From positions 322,790 to 386,789 of the forward strand of contig JALVZQ010000005.1 of the NCBI GenBank assembly GCA_027037535.1: DNA of 64,000 bases, read 5' to 3'. The notes beneath the pieces were generated by a model, which saw only the letters and a program-made list of their open reading frames with translations, was not told the DNA's origin and did not search any database. Made by a program: the position numbers and the translations under genes. Source of the DNA: Acidilobaceae archaeon (lineage in GTDB: Archaea > Thermoproteota > Thermoprotei_A > Sulfolobales > Acidilobaceae). Of this stretch, positions 34,591 to 43,606 are shown in pieces (the stretch's first letter is position 1; each line of letters begins with the position of its first letter).

Positions 34591-34673
34591 ATGGGGCCGC
34601 GTCCCCCCGCCCCGCGACAAGGCCGGAATACTCCGGGCGATGAGTCGGGGACGGCTTCCACGCGGCCCTACAT
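34591..34673 (+). ncRNA. probable H/ACA guide RNA
   Basis: GC-rich 83-nt unit in an AT-rich gap. GGGCCGCGT (34594-34602) pairs with ACGCGGCCC (34660-34668), followed one base later by ACA (34670-34672). An internal loop (34603-34609 facing 34651-34659) is the expected pseudouridine pocket. Above it CCCCG/CGGGG (34610-34614, 34646-34650) leads to a kink-turn (CGAC facing CGATGAG) and a short CCGG hairpin. The ACA distance and kink-turn fit archaeal H/ACA RNAs. The target is not worked out. Confidence 0.7.
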
Positions 34674-34683
34674 TATTCCAGTC

Positions 34684-35106
34684 CTACCCTTCCTGCTTGT
34701 ATGATAAGGAGACATAGACTATGTCTCCGTCTTTGACCTTAAGCAATGCTCTCAGATACTTATCGGAGATTAGTTCGACGACGTCATTCTTATAGATCGT
34801 TATCTCCGGCCTGACAGCCCATACATTGTATCCATTGACTCGTAGAGGATACGCTATTACCCTAGCAAGCTTTGTACCTTCTATGTTTGGAGGCTCTATG
34901 ATTTTCTTTGAAGTATATTCTAGACATGAATTAAATAAATCCACGTTATCCAGGAGCTTTACATTCATTGTCCCTGGATACGGAGTGAATCCCAGGGCGC
35001 TGCGGAATTGTTTAGCATAGATGCTTACGTAGAATGCTCCTTCCCCTTTTCCACTAAATACTACTCCCTTAAATACCCCTCTGCAACTGTCGTCGATCAC
35101 CGCCAT
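34684..35106 (-). CDS. ribK: CTP-dependent riboflavin kinase
   Basis: 140 residues from ATG 35106 (a TTG at 35142 would give 152; archaeal RibK proteins are near 135). The motif GVVFSGKGEGAFYVSIY (about 12-28), then LGFTPYPGTMNVKL near 38-51 define the archaeal family formerly called DUF120. It phosphorylates riboflavin to FMN using CTP rather than ATP. It follows the probable guide RNA on the opposite strand and stands alone. Confidence 0.9.
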   Translation of the reverse strand: MAVIDDSCRGVFKGVVFSGKGEGAFYVSIYAKQFRSALGFTPYPGTMNVKLLDNVDLFNSCLEYTSKKIIEPPNIEGTKLARVIAYPLRVNGYNVWAVRPEITIYKNDVVELISDKYLRALLKVKDGDIVYVSLSYKQEG

Positions 35107-35268
35107 TTTCACCGAGCTATTACCATCTATCCCGGCTATCAAATATCATATTAAAAGATATGAAACATTATCTTTACATTCATTGGAAAAATTATTAATT
35201 ACTATAAAGCGTCGCGACAATACTGTTTTAAAGTCAATGAATCTACTCCCACTCCTGGTGTTAATTCG

Positions 35269-36453
35269 ATGACACGACATGCTTCCAAAACTAAGAACCT
35301 CTGGGGAATACTATTAGCAATGCTACTTATTCTAGCACCAATACTCTCCTATTCTTATACTGCAGGCGCCGTTTCCCTCCAAGACTTATACATTAATTAT
35401 TCTACGTCAAACAATACACTTACCATTAACACCATGTTCTATAACCTTAAACTAGACGCTGATAATGGAGGAATTACCTGGATAGAGATCAGAAACGACA
35501 TCGGTGAAACCTTTACAGCATTAAATTCGACGACATACCCGTACATAGGCATATATCAAGTAGAAAATAATACCGTTGTAAAAATAACCAATTACTCTCT
35601 GGAAGTAAACAAAATATCATCCGATATAGTTGTAGCTAAGCTGAGCAAAACATTTGAGAATAATACTAGCCTAGAGATAGTCTTCTTCTTCTATAGCTGG
35701 ACGCCCGAAATAGACTACATGATAACCTACAATGGTGGACAGAACAAATTGATCATATCCTACCCCGTAGAAACAACCGACCTAAACCAGTCATTGATCG
35801 AAGTCAATCTACTAAAATACTCTTATCCCAACTTAACCGTATCACCTATGGTACTAAACACGACTGTGAACACCGAAAACCTAGTTGCTGTAGGAATGCA
35901 AGCACTCTCGGTATCCAATAACACTACTAAACTAGCCTTCTTCCAGGGAATAATACCATTAACACCTGAACCCGTAAACCTAACATATAAGTTAGAACCA
36001 CTGGACAATTCAAGCATAAGGACTCTACTACTCGAATACAATGTAAACAACACGACCACTATTAAGTCAAGCGTGTTCTTAACCAACTATCTGCCAGCAG
36101 TACTCGGCTCAACACCTCTTGCAATCATATTAAAGAACACCGGCACAAGCGATCTAGAATTCAAAATACTTTCACAGCTAAAAAGCTATCTAAACCAACT
36201 AAACAATACCATTCAGAATCTAAACCAAGTAATCGAAAACCTAAGACAAGAGAACACTAATCTCACAAAACAGTTAGATTACTATAAAGGAAAAGTCGAC
36301 GTCTATAAACAAGAATTAGAGAAGGCAAAAACCGACTACAAAATACTGAAGGAAAGACTCTCTAACGATGCTCGCTTAACTGTTGCCGCCCTAATAGTGG
36401 GACTTATCCTAGGACTCGTGGGTGGCTTGTTCGTCGTTAGAATAAGAAAATAA
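35269..36453 (+). CDS. surface protein with signal peptide, coiled coil and C-terminal membrane anchor
   Basis: 394 residues from ATG 35269. A signal peptide (LWGILLAMLLILAPILSYSY, about 11-30) precedes a beta-rich domain (35-300) with many N-x-T/S sites. A coiled coil (LNQLNNTIQNLNQVIENLRQ and on, ~305-365) rises from the membrane, and VAALIVGLILGLVGGLFVV (~370-390) anchors it, with a short basic tail. This plan matches archaeal S-layer stalk or cell-surface proteins. Partner unknown; no operon mate. Confidence 0.75.
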   Translation: MTRHASKTKNLWGILLAMLLILAPILSYSYTAGAVSLQDLYINYSTSNNTLTINTMFYNLKLDADNGGITWIEIRNDIGETFTALNSTTYPYIGIYQVENNTVVKITNYSLEVNKISSDIVVAKLSKTFENNTSLEIVFFFYSWTPEIDYMITYNGGQNKLIISYPVETTDLNQSLIEVNLLKYSYPNLTVSPMVLNTTVNTENLVAVGMQALSVSNNTTKLAFFQGIIPLTPEPVNLTYKLEPLDNSSIRTLLLEYNVNNTTTIKSSVFLTNYLPAVLGSTPLAIILKNTGTSDLEFKILSQLKSYLNQLNNTIQNLNQVIENLRQENTNLTKQLDYYKGKVDVYKQELEKAKTDYKILKERLSNDARLTVAALIVGLILGLVGGLFVVRIRK

Positions 36454-36486
36454 TAAAAATAATTATTCTATTTATTATCTGTTTCT

Positions 36487-37863
36487 TTAGGGTTCTACTA
36501 CTAGAAGACGGATGAGTCTACCCACATCTTCTATATTCTCAAGAGACCATGACTTCACCAAGAACTCTTTTGCAGCATCCTCCGACACTAGGCCCTTTGT
36601 TATGCGTAGGAATTTCTCCTCGACTCCTTTTCTATCTAGCGGGTTCCTGAAATGTCCAGGAGGATATATTGATTCCTCCTCTACGACTCTTCCATCTTTA
36701 AAGCGTATGATTATCTTGTTCCCTATCCCGTCCGGATATATTTCATCATATTTCTCGGATACCTTGACCTCCATCTTCTTCATCAACTTCCTTACGTCCT
36801 CAGCAAGATATCGTTCTGGCTTGAATGTTTCTATCCATACTTTACCGTCTATCAGTGCCGCGGCTGTAATGTAAGGTAGGCTGTGGTCGGCTGTCTCTCT
36901 GGTCTTTGGATCCCATTTCTCTGGGTCCTTAACAATTATCTTATAACTGACCGTAAACGTCTCTATTGTTATCTCCTCTACGTCTTCTGGATTAATCTTT
37001 CCTTCTTTTTCGACGATGCGTAGAGCTGCCTCTACAGCAGACATTGAATGATATTCTACGGGCCAGTATTTGATGCTTGTCTTCATAAGCCTATACTTTC
37101 CGTTGGGTGCAAGCTCTGGTAGTTCAAACTTCTCACCGCAGAGTGCCACGTTGAAGAATCCGAATTCGCCCTCGAATACGGGCTTAGGACCCGTCATCCC
37201 CTGCCATGCTAGGAGGGCCGCGAATAACCCGTTTCTCGAGGCATGTGCCGCGGCGCATCCTTTCCACATGCTTAGTTCTCCTGCTCTTGTTTGACGTAGA
37301 GCTGGAGAAGTGTTTGTCGCAATATTTATTGCTTCCTCTATCTTGTCTACGTCTAGGCCAAGTACCTTAGCTGCTCCAGCAGCTGATCCTATATTTATAT
37401 AGACTGTGTGATCCCATCCCCTGCCACGGACACTATAGGCGTCTGCAAGAGCTCCTATAATTTCATACGCCGCTACAATACCTTCTATGATCCTGTATGC
37501 AGGTGCATCGGCTATCTCCGCCGCCGCTACAATTGCTGGAATACTGTCGCTTGGATGAAGAGCTTCTTTTGATAGATAGGTGTCGTTAAAGTCGAAGTAG
37601 CGTGCAGCGCATCCGTTATAGAAATCTACGAGGTCTGCTGAGCCCCTCTTTCGTGTGCCCCAGATTGTCGACGGTATTCTAGTCGCTGAGCTGCTCTCTG
37701 CTAGCCAACGAGCTATTTTTACTGGTTCCTCGTAGAACGCTCCAACAGCGACACCTAGAGTATCTATGAATCTCTTCTTCACTTCCTCTATAACTTCTAC
37801 AGGTATCTTCTCGTATTCTAGAGAATATACCCATTCAGCCATCTTTCTCGCAATGGTCTTCAC
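36487..37863 (-). CDS. MmgE/PrpD family protein (2-methylcitrate dehydratase-like)
   Basis: 458 residues from GTG 37863, with AGGTGAGG upstream. Family stretches: KKRFIDTLGVAVGAF near 30, NGCAARYFDFNDTYLSKEALHPSDSIPAIVAAAE near 83-116, KGCAAAHASRNGLFAALLA near 200, and STPRY-like substitutes around KYWPVEYHSMSAVEAALRI near 264. MmgE/PrpD enzymes dehydrate 2-methylcitrate or isomerise related diacids; in archaea a role beyond propionate use is possible. No methylcitrate genes are nearby. Confidence 0.85.
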   Translation of the reverse strand: MKTIARKMAEWVYSLEYEKIPVEVIEEVKKRFIDTLGVAVGAFYEEPVKIARWLAESSSATRIPSTIWGTRKRGSADLVDFYNGCAARYFDFNDTYLSKEALHPSDSIPAIVAAAEIADAPAYRIIEGIVAAYEIIGALADAYSVRGRGWDHTVYINIGSAAGAAKVLGLDVDKIEEAINIATNTSPALRQTRAGELSMWKGCAAAHASRNGLFAALLAWQGMTGPKPVFEGEFGFFNVALCGEKFELPELAPNGKYRLMKTSIKYWPVEYHSMSAVEAALRIVEKEGKINPEDVEEITIETFTVSYKIIVKDPEKWDPKTRETADHSLPYITAAALIDGKVWIETFKPERYLAEDVRKLMKKMEVKVSEKYDEIYPDGIGNKIIIRFKDGRVVEEESIYPPGHFRNPLDRKGVEEKFLRITKGLVSEDAAKEFLVKSWSLENIEDVGRLIRLLVVEP

Positions 37864-38049
37864 TATCCTCTCACCTAGAATCTCTCAAGAGAATATGAAG
37901 CCGTCTATCAATTTAAAAGACTCTGTAACATTGAAATCAGCTACTGGTGACAATAGAAATATGCATTCTAAAGTGATTAAAATAGCCTGGGCATAAGGTG
38001 GGGAAGAGAGCTGAAAAACTAAGATTCATGTAACGGAGGATTCAGAATA

Positions 38050-39042
38050 ATGATACATCCCTATATTGTGAATCCAGAACTGTTTATTGAACGCAGACTT
38101 GGAGTAAAAGTACCATTACCTATGGTTTTAGAAGAAGATGACTCATTAACCTTAGTAGAAAAACTTTTGTCTTCTCTAGTCGAGAACAGACAATTAGAAT
38201 TACCGTCTAATGAGTACGAGGCGGTTATCTCCTATTATGGTGCCCTTGTCGCATCCGCGAAGAGTAGAGCGTATAGATTGATCAAACTGCTAATAGATGC
38301 GTCTGTAGACCATGCGCTCTCTACTCTCCCTAGGGTGAACGACGAGGAACTGATAAAGATTGCTAAAAATCTCGGAATCGAACTAGAGTATAAGCCATTA
38401 AGCATACCCTGGCTAGTTGATCCGGCAGGAAGAGTCGTCCCTAAGATACTCAAATTCCGCATAGACCTTATCAAGTATCTAGAGACAATCGAAGGATCAA
38501 ATGACGCTGTCCTTTCACTGCCAAGCGGGTTCGTCAAATCACGAAAGATATACTTAGACAGGCAGCGAGCAATACATTTAATCATACACGGGATAAGGAG
38601 GAAGCTCGAATCACTAATAGACGAGTACAAGGGCTTAGAAGCTCCTAGACTCGAAGAACTTGGTAGAAGATATGCTAGAGAGCTAGTCAAAAGATCCTCG
38701 CCAGGGATAAGGCCGAATTTATATCCAGAATGTATACAGAGTATTATGGATCTGGCAAAAAAGGGTGGGTTAAGCGACGAAGAAATCTACGTGCTGATTA
38801 CGTTTATAGCGAATCTGGATCCTCCGGTAGAATATGTTGAAGACATGCTGAACGAGCTTAATCTGGCATCCACCTCTGCTCTACCTAACATAGCAAGGGC
38901 TATTGTGGAGATCGCTTCCAGGTACACACCCTACAAATGTGGATCGAGCGTGCTAAGAGAAATATGCGGGGAATGTAGTGAGGATCTTCTAAAGACATAT
39001 TATAAGCGTGTCAGGAGCATCCGCCGCCGGAAAAGACAGTAG
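38050..39042 (+). CDS. priL: DNA primase large subunit (PriL)
   Basis: 330 residues from ATG 38050. Four Cys in the C-terminal domain, one in LYPECIQSIM (near 228) and three in YKCGSS..EICGEC (near 297-311), fit the 4Fe-4S cluster of archaeal/eukaryotic primase large subunits. An N-terminal helical domain with YYGALVASAKSRAYRL (~60-77) and the basic end (KRVRSIRRRKRQ) agree. It works with the small subunit PriS to make RNA/DNA primers; priS is not in the window. Its 3' end overlaps the convergent Taw3 gene by 32 bases. Confidence 0.85.
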   Translation: MIHPYIVNPELFIERRLGVKVPLPMVLEEDDSLTLVEKLLSSLVENRQLELPSNEYEAVISYYGALVASAKSRAYRLIKLLIDASVDHALSTLPRVNDEELIKIAKNLGIELEYKPLSIPWLVDPAGRVVPKILKFRIDLIKYLETIEGSNDAVLSLPSGFVKSRKIYLDRQRAIHLIIHGIRRKLESLIDEYKGLEAPRLEELGRRYARELVKRSSPGIRPNLYPECIQSIMDLAKKGGLSDEEIYVLITFIANLDPPVEYVEDMLNELNLASTSALPNIARAIVEIASRYTPYKCGSSVLREICGECSEDLLKTYYKRVRSIRRRKRQ

Positions 39043-39622
39043 AAATAGCTTTGACTAAGTTATGGAATCTTTGTTTGTTCTCTTGTAGAACTATATTTGC
39101 TAGTTCTACTAGTTGTTTCAATGCTTTCTCTGAACCAATATTGACTATATTGATACAGTCTATTCTTATGGGTGCCGTAAACTGGGCGCCACTCATTAAC
39201 TCCAATATAATACCGTCTTCTCCCATAGAGATTATCCCACTGTGCTTGAACCCATGCTGTCTCCCAATCAATAAGATACCCTTAGCACACTCGGAAGAAG
39301 CCACTCTCATGTGGAGAATAGGTCCTGAAACCCTCAACCATACATTACAGAAGCCTCGTGATAGTACTTCTACAATATTCTCTAATCTCACAGGGTCATG
39401 GGTCTTATACAATATACGGGAGCCCTCTTCGCCCCTAATCCAGGGTCTCTTACCCTCGACAAGAGTTATACGGCCGGTACACGTACTTGTAGTCTCTATG
39501 CCAGATATACTGTTTAGCTCGATCAGCAAGTTATCGATTCCTGGATCCAGATACCCTATATCTCTTTCTTCAACTAACACGTCTAGGATGAATTCTTCAC
39601 TGTTCCTATCCTTTTTGCTCAT
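39011..39622 (-). CDS. taw3: tRNA wyosine derivative methyltransferase Taw3 (TYW3 family)
   Basis: 203 residues from ATG 39622 (ATG 39640 also possible). The motif TTSTCTGRITLVEG near 46-59 is the TYW3 signature (S-x-C-S/T-G-R). LRVSGPILHMRVAS near 98 and GFKHSGIISMG near 125 also fit. It methylates the wyosine precursor at G37 of tRNA-Phe. It overlaps the end of the adjoining Trm5-like gene by 17 bases, so both steps of the same base modification sit in one unit. Confidence 0.85.
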   Translation of the reverse strand: MSKKDRNSEEFILDVLVEERDIGYLDPGIDNLLIELNSISGIETTSTCTGRITLVEGKRPWIRGEEGSRILYKTHDPVRLENIVEVLSRGFCNVWLRVSGPILHMRVASSECAKGILLIGRQHGFKHSGIISMGEDGIILELMSGAQFTAPIRIDCINIVNIGSEKALKQLVELANIVLQENKQRFHNLVKAISTVFSGGGCS

Positions 39623-40493
39623 TTCTTTCAACCTCAACATCCACCACTACCTGTTCATACCGAGGCCCTATCGGGCGAACCCTTCTACTCCCTATTATTC
39701 TAAAGCTCTTAACCGATGGAATTCTTGAGAGAGCTGCCGACACTTCTTCTTCCGCTTTTTCTAGATAGTCCTCTCCCTTAACCCAATTAATATGAAGATA
39801 AACATGTATACGTCCCTTCTCCTTGATCGACATGACAGCGTATGGAAGATACTCTATCGCGAGCTCGGGCAACGGCATTAGAACCCTGTCAGCAACACTA
39901 ACTAACTTCTCCTTTATTATCTCAGCCGCATCTCCTAGCATAGGAACTACTATGTCTTCGACCTTGTTCATTTCTATGTTCTCTTTCATGAACTTGTACG
40001 CATAGCTATTGATATCGATACTGTAGACTTTCCGGGGACGAGCATGTTTAGCTATAATTATACTGAAGAGGCCTGCCCCGGCAAACATATTGACGACTAC
40101 TTCTCCTGGCTTTACTAGCTTAGCGATTCTCAAATGCTCGAAACTAAGTCTTGGCGTAATAAATATCTTCGCTATGTCTACTTTGAACACACATCCATGC
40201 TCCTTATACAATGTCTCAGTTCTAGGCTCGCCTGCAAGATGTACTAGATCTCTCCTTATCCTGTACTCGCCCATTACAGGTGAGGCGGCGAGCCACACAC
40301 TTTTTACATATGATAGTTCTTCGAGTATTCTCTCCGCGATTCTCCGGTATAGTTTATAATCTACCTCGTCTCCATAAGGAGCTTTTATCAATACTATATC
40401 TCCAATGAACTCCATACGCTTCCAAACTTTTCTAGCAAACTCTTCTCCTGCAACCTCGCGTGCGATTCTTTTCATTAGCTTTCTTCTCGCCAA
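39606..40493 (-). CDS. Trm5-type tRNA(G37) methyltransferase or Taw2-like enzyme
   Basis: 295 residues from TTG 40493 (ATG 40475 alternative). Rossmann methyltransferase core: PRLSFEHLRIAKLVKPGEVVVNMFAGAGLFSI (residues ~110-141), then VYSIDINSYAYKFMKENI near 155 and DRVLMPLPELAIEYL near 205. These match the Trm5/Taw2 family that builds m1G37 or adds the aminocarboxypropyl group in wyosine synthesis. The MPLP motif, in place of NLP, and the neighbouring taw3 leave open whether this is Trm5a (Taw22) or Taw2. Confidence 0.8.
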   Translation of the reverse strand: MARRKLMKRIAREVAGEEFARKVWKRMEFIGDIVLIKAPYGDEVDYKLYRRIAERILEELSYVKSVWLAASPVMGEYRIRRDLVHLAGEPRTETLYKEHGCVFKVDIAKIFITPRLSFEHLRIAKLVKPGEVVVNMFAGAGLFSIIIAKHARPRKVYSIDINSYAYKFMKENIEMNKVEDIVVPMLGDAAEIIKEKLVSVADRVLMPLPELAIEYLPYAVMSIKEKGRIHVYLHINWVKGEDYLEKAEEEVSAALSRIPSVKSFRIIGSRRVRPIGPRYEQVVVDVEVERNEQKG

Positions 40494-40538
40494 AGATTAT
40501 ACCCCGATCAACTACTATTTGATCTGGGGCCTAATACA

Positions 40539-40835
40539 ATGACAGAGGAAGCCGTGTTAAAAGCAGCAAAACTACTAGAACAAATAGAGAAGCTGCCTCC
40601 CGATTCACGAAAAGTCGCCGAGTATTTTATGAAGCATGTCTCTGTAGGAGACCTACGTGCTGTACTCGACCTCAAAAAGCTCGGCGTAAAAGATCCGGAT
40701 TCTCGCATCGAGGAACTAATATCTCTCGGAATTCTGGAGAAAGGAGTTGACTGTTTTAATCTTTCAACTCCTCTAAGAAATTATATATTCTCTCGTAGGA
40801 GATCTGCATCAGTCAAATTAAAGAAGAGAATATAG
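40539..40835 (+). CDS. small winged-helix-like protein
   Basis: 98 residues from ATG 40539. Helical, with DLRAVLDLKKLGVKDPDSRIEELISLGILEKGVDCFNLSTPLRNYIFSRRR (about 37-87) reading as a helix-turn-helix with a wing, followed by a basic tail. Likely a nucleic-acid-binding protein or regulator. It diverges from the Trm5-like gene; a TATA-like GTATAATC lies in the short gap. No named family recognised. Confidence 0.6.
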   Translation: MTEEAVLKAAKLLEQIEKLPPDSRKVAEYFMKHVSVGDLRAVLDLKKLGVKDPDSRIEELISLGILEKGVDCFNLSTPLRNYIFSRRRSASVKLKKRI

Positions 40836-40851
40836 TAGTATCAGGGGTTCG

Positions 40852-41931
40852 TCACTTCTCTAGTTCTAATTCTAGGCTCTTTTGCAGTCTCCTTCCTAGG
40901 GAAATGCCTGTAATATTTATGTAAGCCTTTGAAGGATGTGCAGGTAACAGTGATAGTCTTCCCTTCAATTCGAGGGATAAACTACTGTTAGGATCTAGTT
41001 TATTGATTTTTCTAGACGAGAGCTGGAGGCCCAGTGCAATCATTGCAATAACGATCTTTCTTACGGGTTCGGCTCCTTTGTTGGATAAATTTATCTTTAC
41101 CCTTATCTCGTTTTCGTCTATCTTTACTTCTTCGACGTCTATATCTAGGACGGGGGCTGGAACCTTTTCTTCAAATAAGACAATATCGGTGAGCACTGCT
41201 GTTCTTGGATAAAACTTGTAGGGACTCGGCAGATATTTTACTGATACAGGTATAAGGCTACCCTTATACGAGAATGGGCCCTGGACTACATGGCTTCCAG
41301 CACCAGAGATAGAGACTGGCTCGGATCCTGCGACTACTACTTCGTATTGGGAGCTGTGATATGGTGAGTGAATTACCAACGAGTATCGTCTCTCGCCTCC
41401 AAAACTCCAATTAAATTTTGGATACTCCACGAGTGTGTCTCCGGGTTCTAAGGATTTCGCACCTGTGAGAACCGAGAGATAATATTCTGATTTCTCATGT
41501 TCGAAGACTACTATTAGCGAGATATCTCTTATGAATAATGGGTGGAGTCTATCATAGAGAAATACGAATTTGTGTAGATCCCATTTAGCCAGTTTCTCTG
41601 CTAGGAGAGGCTTGACATCGTATACAGCTTTGTAATATATAGTGTCATCTAGCTCTACGTGGAACTGGGGCCTGAACTCTCTGGTAATTGATGTTCTCTC
41701 CATAGCGATTTTTATTTTGAAGGGTGGCCGCAGATCTTGAGGTGCTTCTAGTCCTATTGATACAAGAGCATGTTTTACGGTCTCCGAGGCGGGGGGTAGG
41801 CTTATCCAGAGACTTGCCTTGGTTTTAGCGCCGGGCGAGGTTCCTAGAATCTCTCTTCCAACTGCTCTTCCAATGACGGGTATTCCTTTTCCGTACTCGG
41901 CTATTAGAGTGTCGAATGCTCCTTGAACCAT
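40852..41931 (-). CDS. hypothetical beta-rich protein
   Basis: 359 residues from ATG 41931. No membrane segment or signal peptide, although the fold looks like those of outer-surface proteins. The C-terminal ~100 residues (EVKIDENEIRVKINLSNKGAEPVRKIVIAMIAL, then SLSLELKGRLSLL) resemble a CARDB-type beta sandwich. The N-terminal part has a Gly-rich loop (GKGIPVIGRAVGREILG) and several paired strands. Cytosolic use is suggested by the lack of export signals. It is convergent with the winged-helix gene. Function unknown. Confidence 0.6.
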   Translation of the reverse strand: MVQGAFDTLIAEYGKGIPVIGRAVGREILGTSPGAKTKASLWISLPPASETVKHALVSIGLEAPQDLRPPFKIKIAMERTSITREFRPQFHVELDDTIYYKAVYDVKPLLAEKLAKWDLHKFVFLYDRLHPLFIRDISLIVVFEHEKSEYYLSVLTGAKSLEPGDTLVEYPKFNWSFGGERRYSLVIHSPYHSSQYEVVVAGSEPVSISGAGSHVVQGPFSYKGSLIPVSVKYLPSPYKFYPRTAVLTDIVLFEEKVPAPVLDIDVEEVKIDENEIRVKINLSNKGAEPVRKIVIAMIALGLQLSSRKINKLDPNSSLSLELKGRLSLLPAHPSKAYINITGISLGRRLQKSLELELEK

Positions 41932-42040
41932 TTTCTTTTATCCCCCAGTGATCCTTGGTATCATAATATTGTATTTGATAGAAAATATCTTGGGTTCTAG
42001 GAAGTCCGGTTTTCTTCTATTATAAAACAAGTCTGTATTC

Positions 42041-43054
42041 CTAGTACCACCATGTGTCTAGGAACTTGTGCTCGTTTACCATTAGGAGTGGATCTCTCCT
42101 TGCACTACAAATCCCGTGGAACACGCATTTTTCGCCGCTACATCCGTTTATCATTGAGCATGACTCTCTGCATCCCTGCATACATACAGGAGTCTCACGG
42201 GTACAACACCTCCTACCAAACATCCAAAGGAAGTCATCCATTATGAATGGATCTATTCCACCATGTTGGGAGACGAGTTTGTATGCTATTCGTGTATTAT
42301 ATCTTAAGACAATGTCTTCTTCGGGAGATACTTCTATGCCCGCAGCAATCTTCTCTAGGAGTATAGTGTCTACCTTAATTATACCTAGTCGTATGGCGAT
42401 CCTGACTAGGTGGTTATCCACGGGTACCTCCTTGTTATATGGATCGTATACTGGGAGTATTCCTCTTCTTTCGAGGAACTTGGCTAGTAGAAATGGTTTT
42501 TTCTCGACGGGATCCTGGTATGCGGTGAATATCTTTAGTCTGTCAATGAAACCTTCTCCTATGCCTCTCCTAAGGTATCCGTGGGACTGAGTTATCAGGG
42601 AATATGCTGATCCCTCATATAATTTAACAAGTTTTTTTGCTAGGTCCCGTAATAGGCCTACACGTATCTCTGGATCGGGGGGACGTGCTGTTCTCCCCTC
42701 CTCTGACTTCACAGTAAACATTTCCACGAATTCATCTATTCTCAAGGTCTGCAAATAGTTTGGATCGAAGAGCTCGGGTTTTTCGTCGAAATACTTCCTC
42801 CCCAGACGATATAAGAGGTCGGCGCCATGATAGAATTCGTCGTCGACGAATCCTTCATATGGTTTGCCTGGCCTGCTTAGTCTGTGATCTAATGCCACCA
42901 TAACTAGAAAATACCTAGTCACCTCTTCTCTCGACGCGTCCAGTGGGGGATAGTATCGCTGGTCTTCAAATTTATCAATAGATATATTATCAATTATTTT
43001 TCTCATAATTTTTCCGATTTCCTTACAATGATCATAGTCCACTCCTACAATCAT
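42041..43054 (-). CDS. archaeal protein with C-terminal Cys cluster (possible Fe-S; DNA-glycosylase-like?)
   Basis: 337 residues from ATG 43054 (GAGGTG upstream; GTG 43063 alternative). The main part is helical, with VALDHRLSRPGKPYEGF near 52 and VDNHLVRIAIRLGIIKV near 210, a pattern similar to the helical DNA glycosylase fold. The last ~60 residues hold nine Cys (RCCTRETPVCMQGCRESC...CSGEKCVFHGIC), suggesting an Fe-S cluster. It overlaps no gene; the downstream gene's neighbour (43066) is three bases upstream. A base-excision or nucleoside-salvage role is only a hypothesis. Confidence 0.6.
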   Translation of the reverse strand: MIVGVDYDHCKEIGKIMRKIIDNISIDKFEDQRYYPPLDASREEVTRYFLVMVALDHRLSRPGKPYEGFVDDEFYHGADLLYRLGRKYFDEKPELFDPNYLQTLRIDEFVEMFTVKSEEGRTARPPDPEIRVGLLRDLAKKLVKLYEGSAYSLITQSHGYLRRGIGEGFIDRLKIFTAYQDPVEKKPFLLAKFLERRGILPVYDPYNKEVPVDNHLVRIAIRLGIIKVDTILLEKIAAGIEVSPEEDIVLRYNTRIAYKLVSQHGGIDPFIMDDFLWMFGRRCCTRETPVCMQGCRESCSMINGCSGEKCVFHGICSARRDPLLMVNEHKFLDTWWY

Positions 43055-43065
43055 GAATGCCACCT

Positions 43066-43518
43066 CTAGACGAGAATTATAGTCTTCTCCTCGCCTTCTT
43101 CCATCAAGTAGATATGTCTTCTTCTAAGCATAGTGACAGCGATCATATCTGGTCCTATAATTACGTTCTCATATAATGCGCTTGAGGGAGGATATATTGT
43201 AAGAAAATATCCTAGCTCGTCGAGCGGAGTATAGGATAGACCGTAATTGCCAATGTAGGTATCCACAGTTCTAAGATAAACCTCGCCCTCGGACTTATCC
43301 ATTCCCTTAATAGGAAACGCTAGATCAATATAGAGTGTCTTTACTTGGGCCCTCGGGTTCTCAGCATACTCTCTCATACCCTGGTAAAGCCCTTTCACCG
43401 AGATTTGTCTATCTCCTAGTACAATCTTGGAGTTGGAACCCATTATACTGAGGCCATCTCTACCCATGGATACTATTAGGAATCCCTTAAACCATCTGAA
43501 TGATATTACTCGCTTCAT
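43066..43518 (-). CDS. hypothetical protein linked to the Cys-cluster gene
   Basis: 150 residues from ATG 43518. Beta-rich, soluble, no motifs known to me. Begins RVISFRWFKGFLIVSMGRDGLSIMG and ends in RRHIYLMEEGEEKTIILV. It ends three bases before the GTG and twelve before the ATG of the downstream gene (42041-43054), so the two are probably co-transcribed and functionally linked. Divergent from the ThiI gene. Confidence 0.6.
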   Translation of the reverse strand: MKRVISFRWFKGFLIVSMGRDGLSIMGSNSKIVLGDRQISVKGLYQGMREYAENPRAQVKTLYIDLAFPIKGMDKSEGEVYLRTVDTYIGNYGLSYTPLDELGYFLTIYPPSSALYENVIIGPDMIAVTMLRRRHIYLMEEGEEKTIILV

Positions 43519-43606
43519 CTCCTTGATGCCCCTCTACCAGATCATACTTGTTGAGGTTAGAATAATTATCTCCGATTCATACTCATAACGCCTAGGTTTA
43601 TACAAG

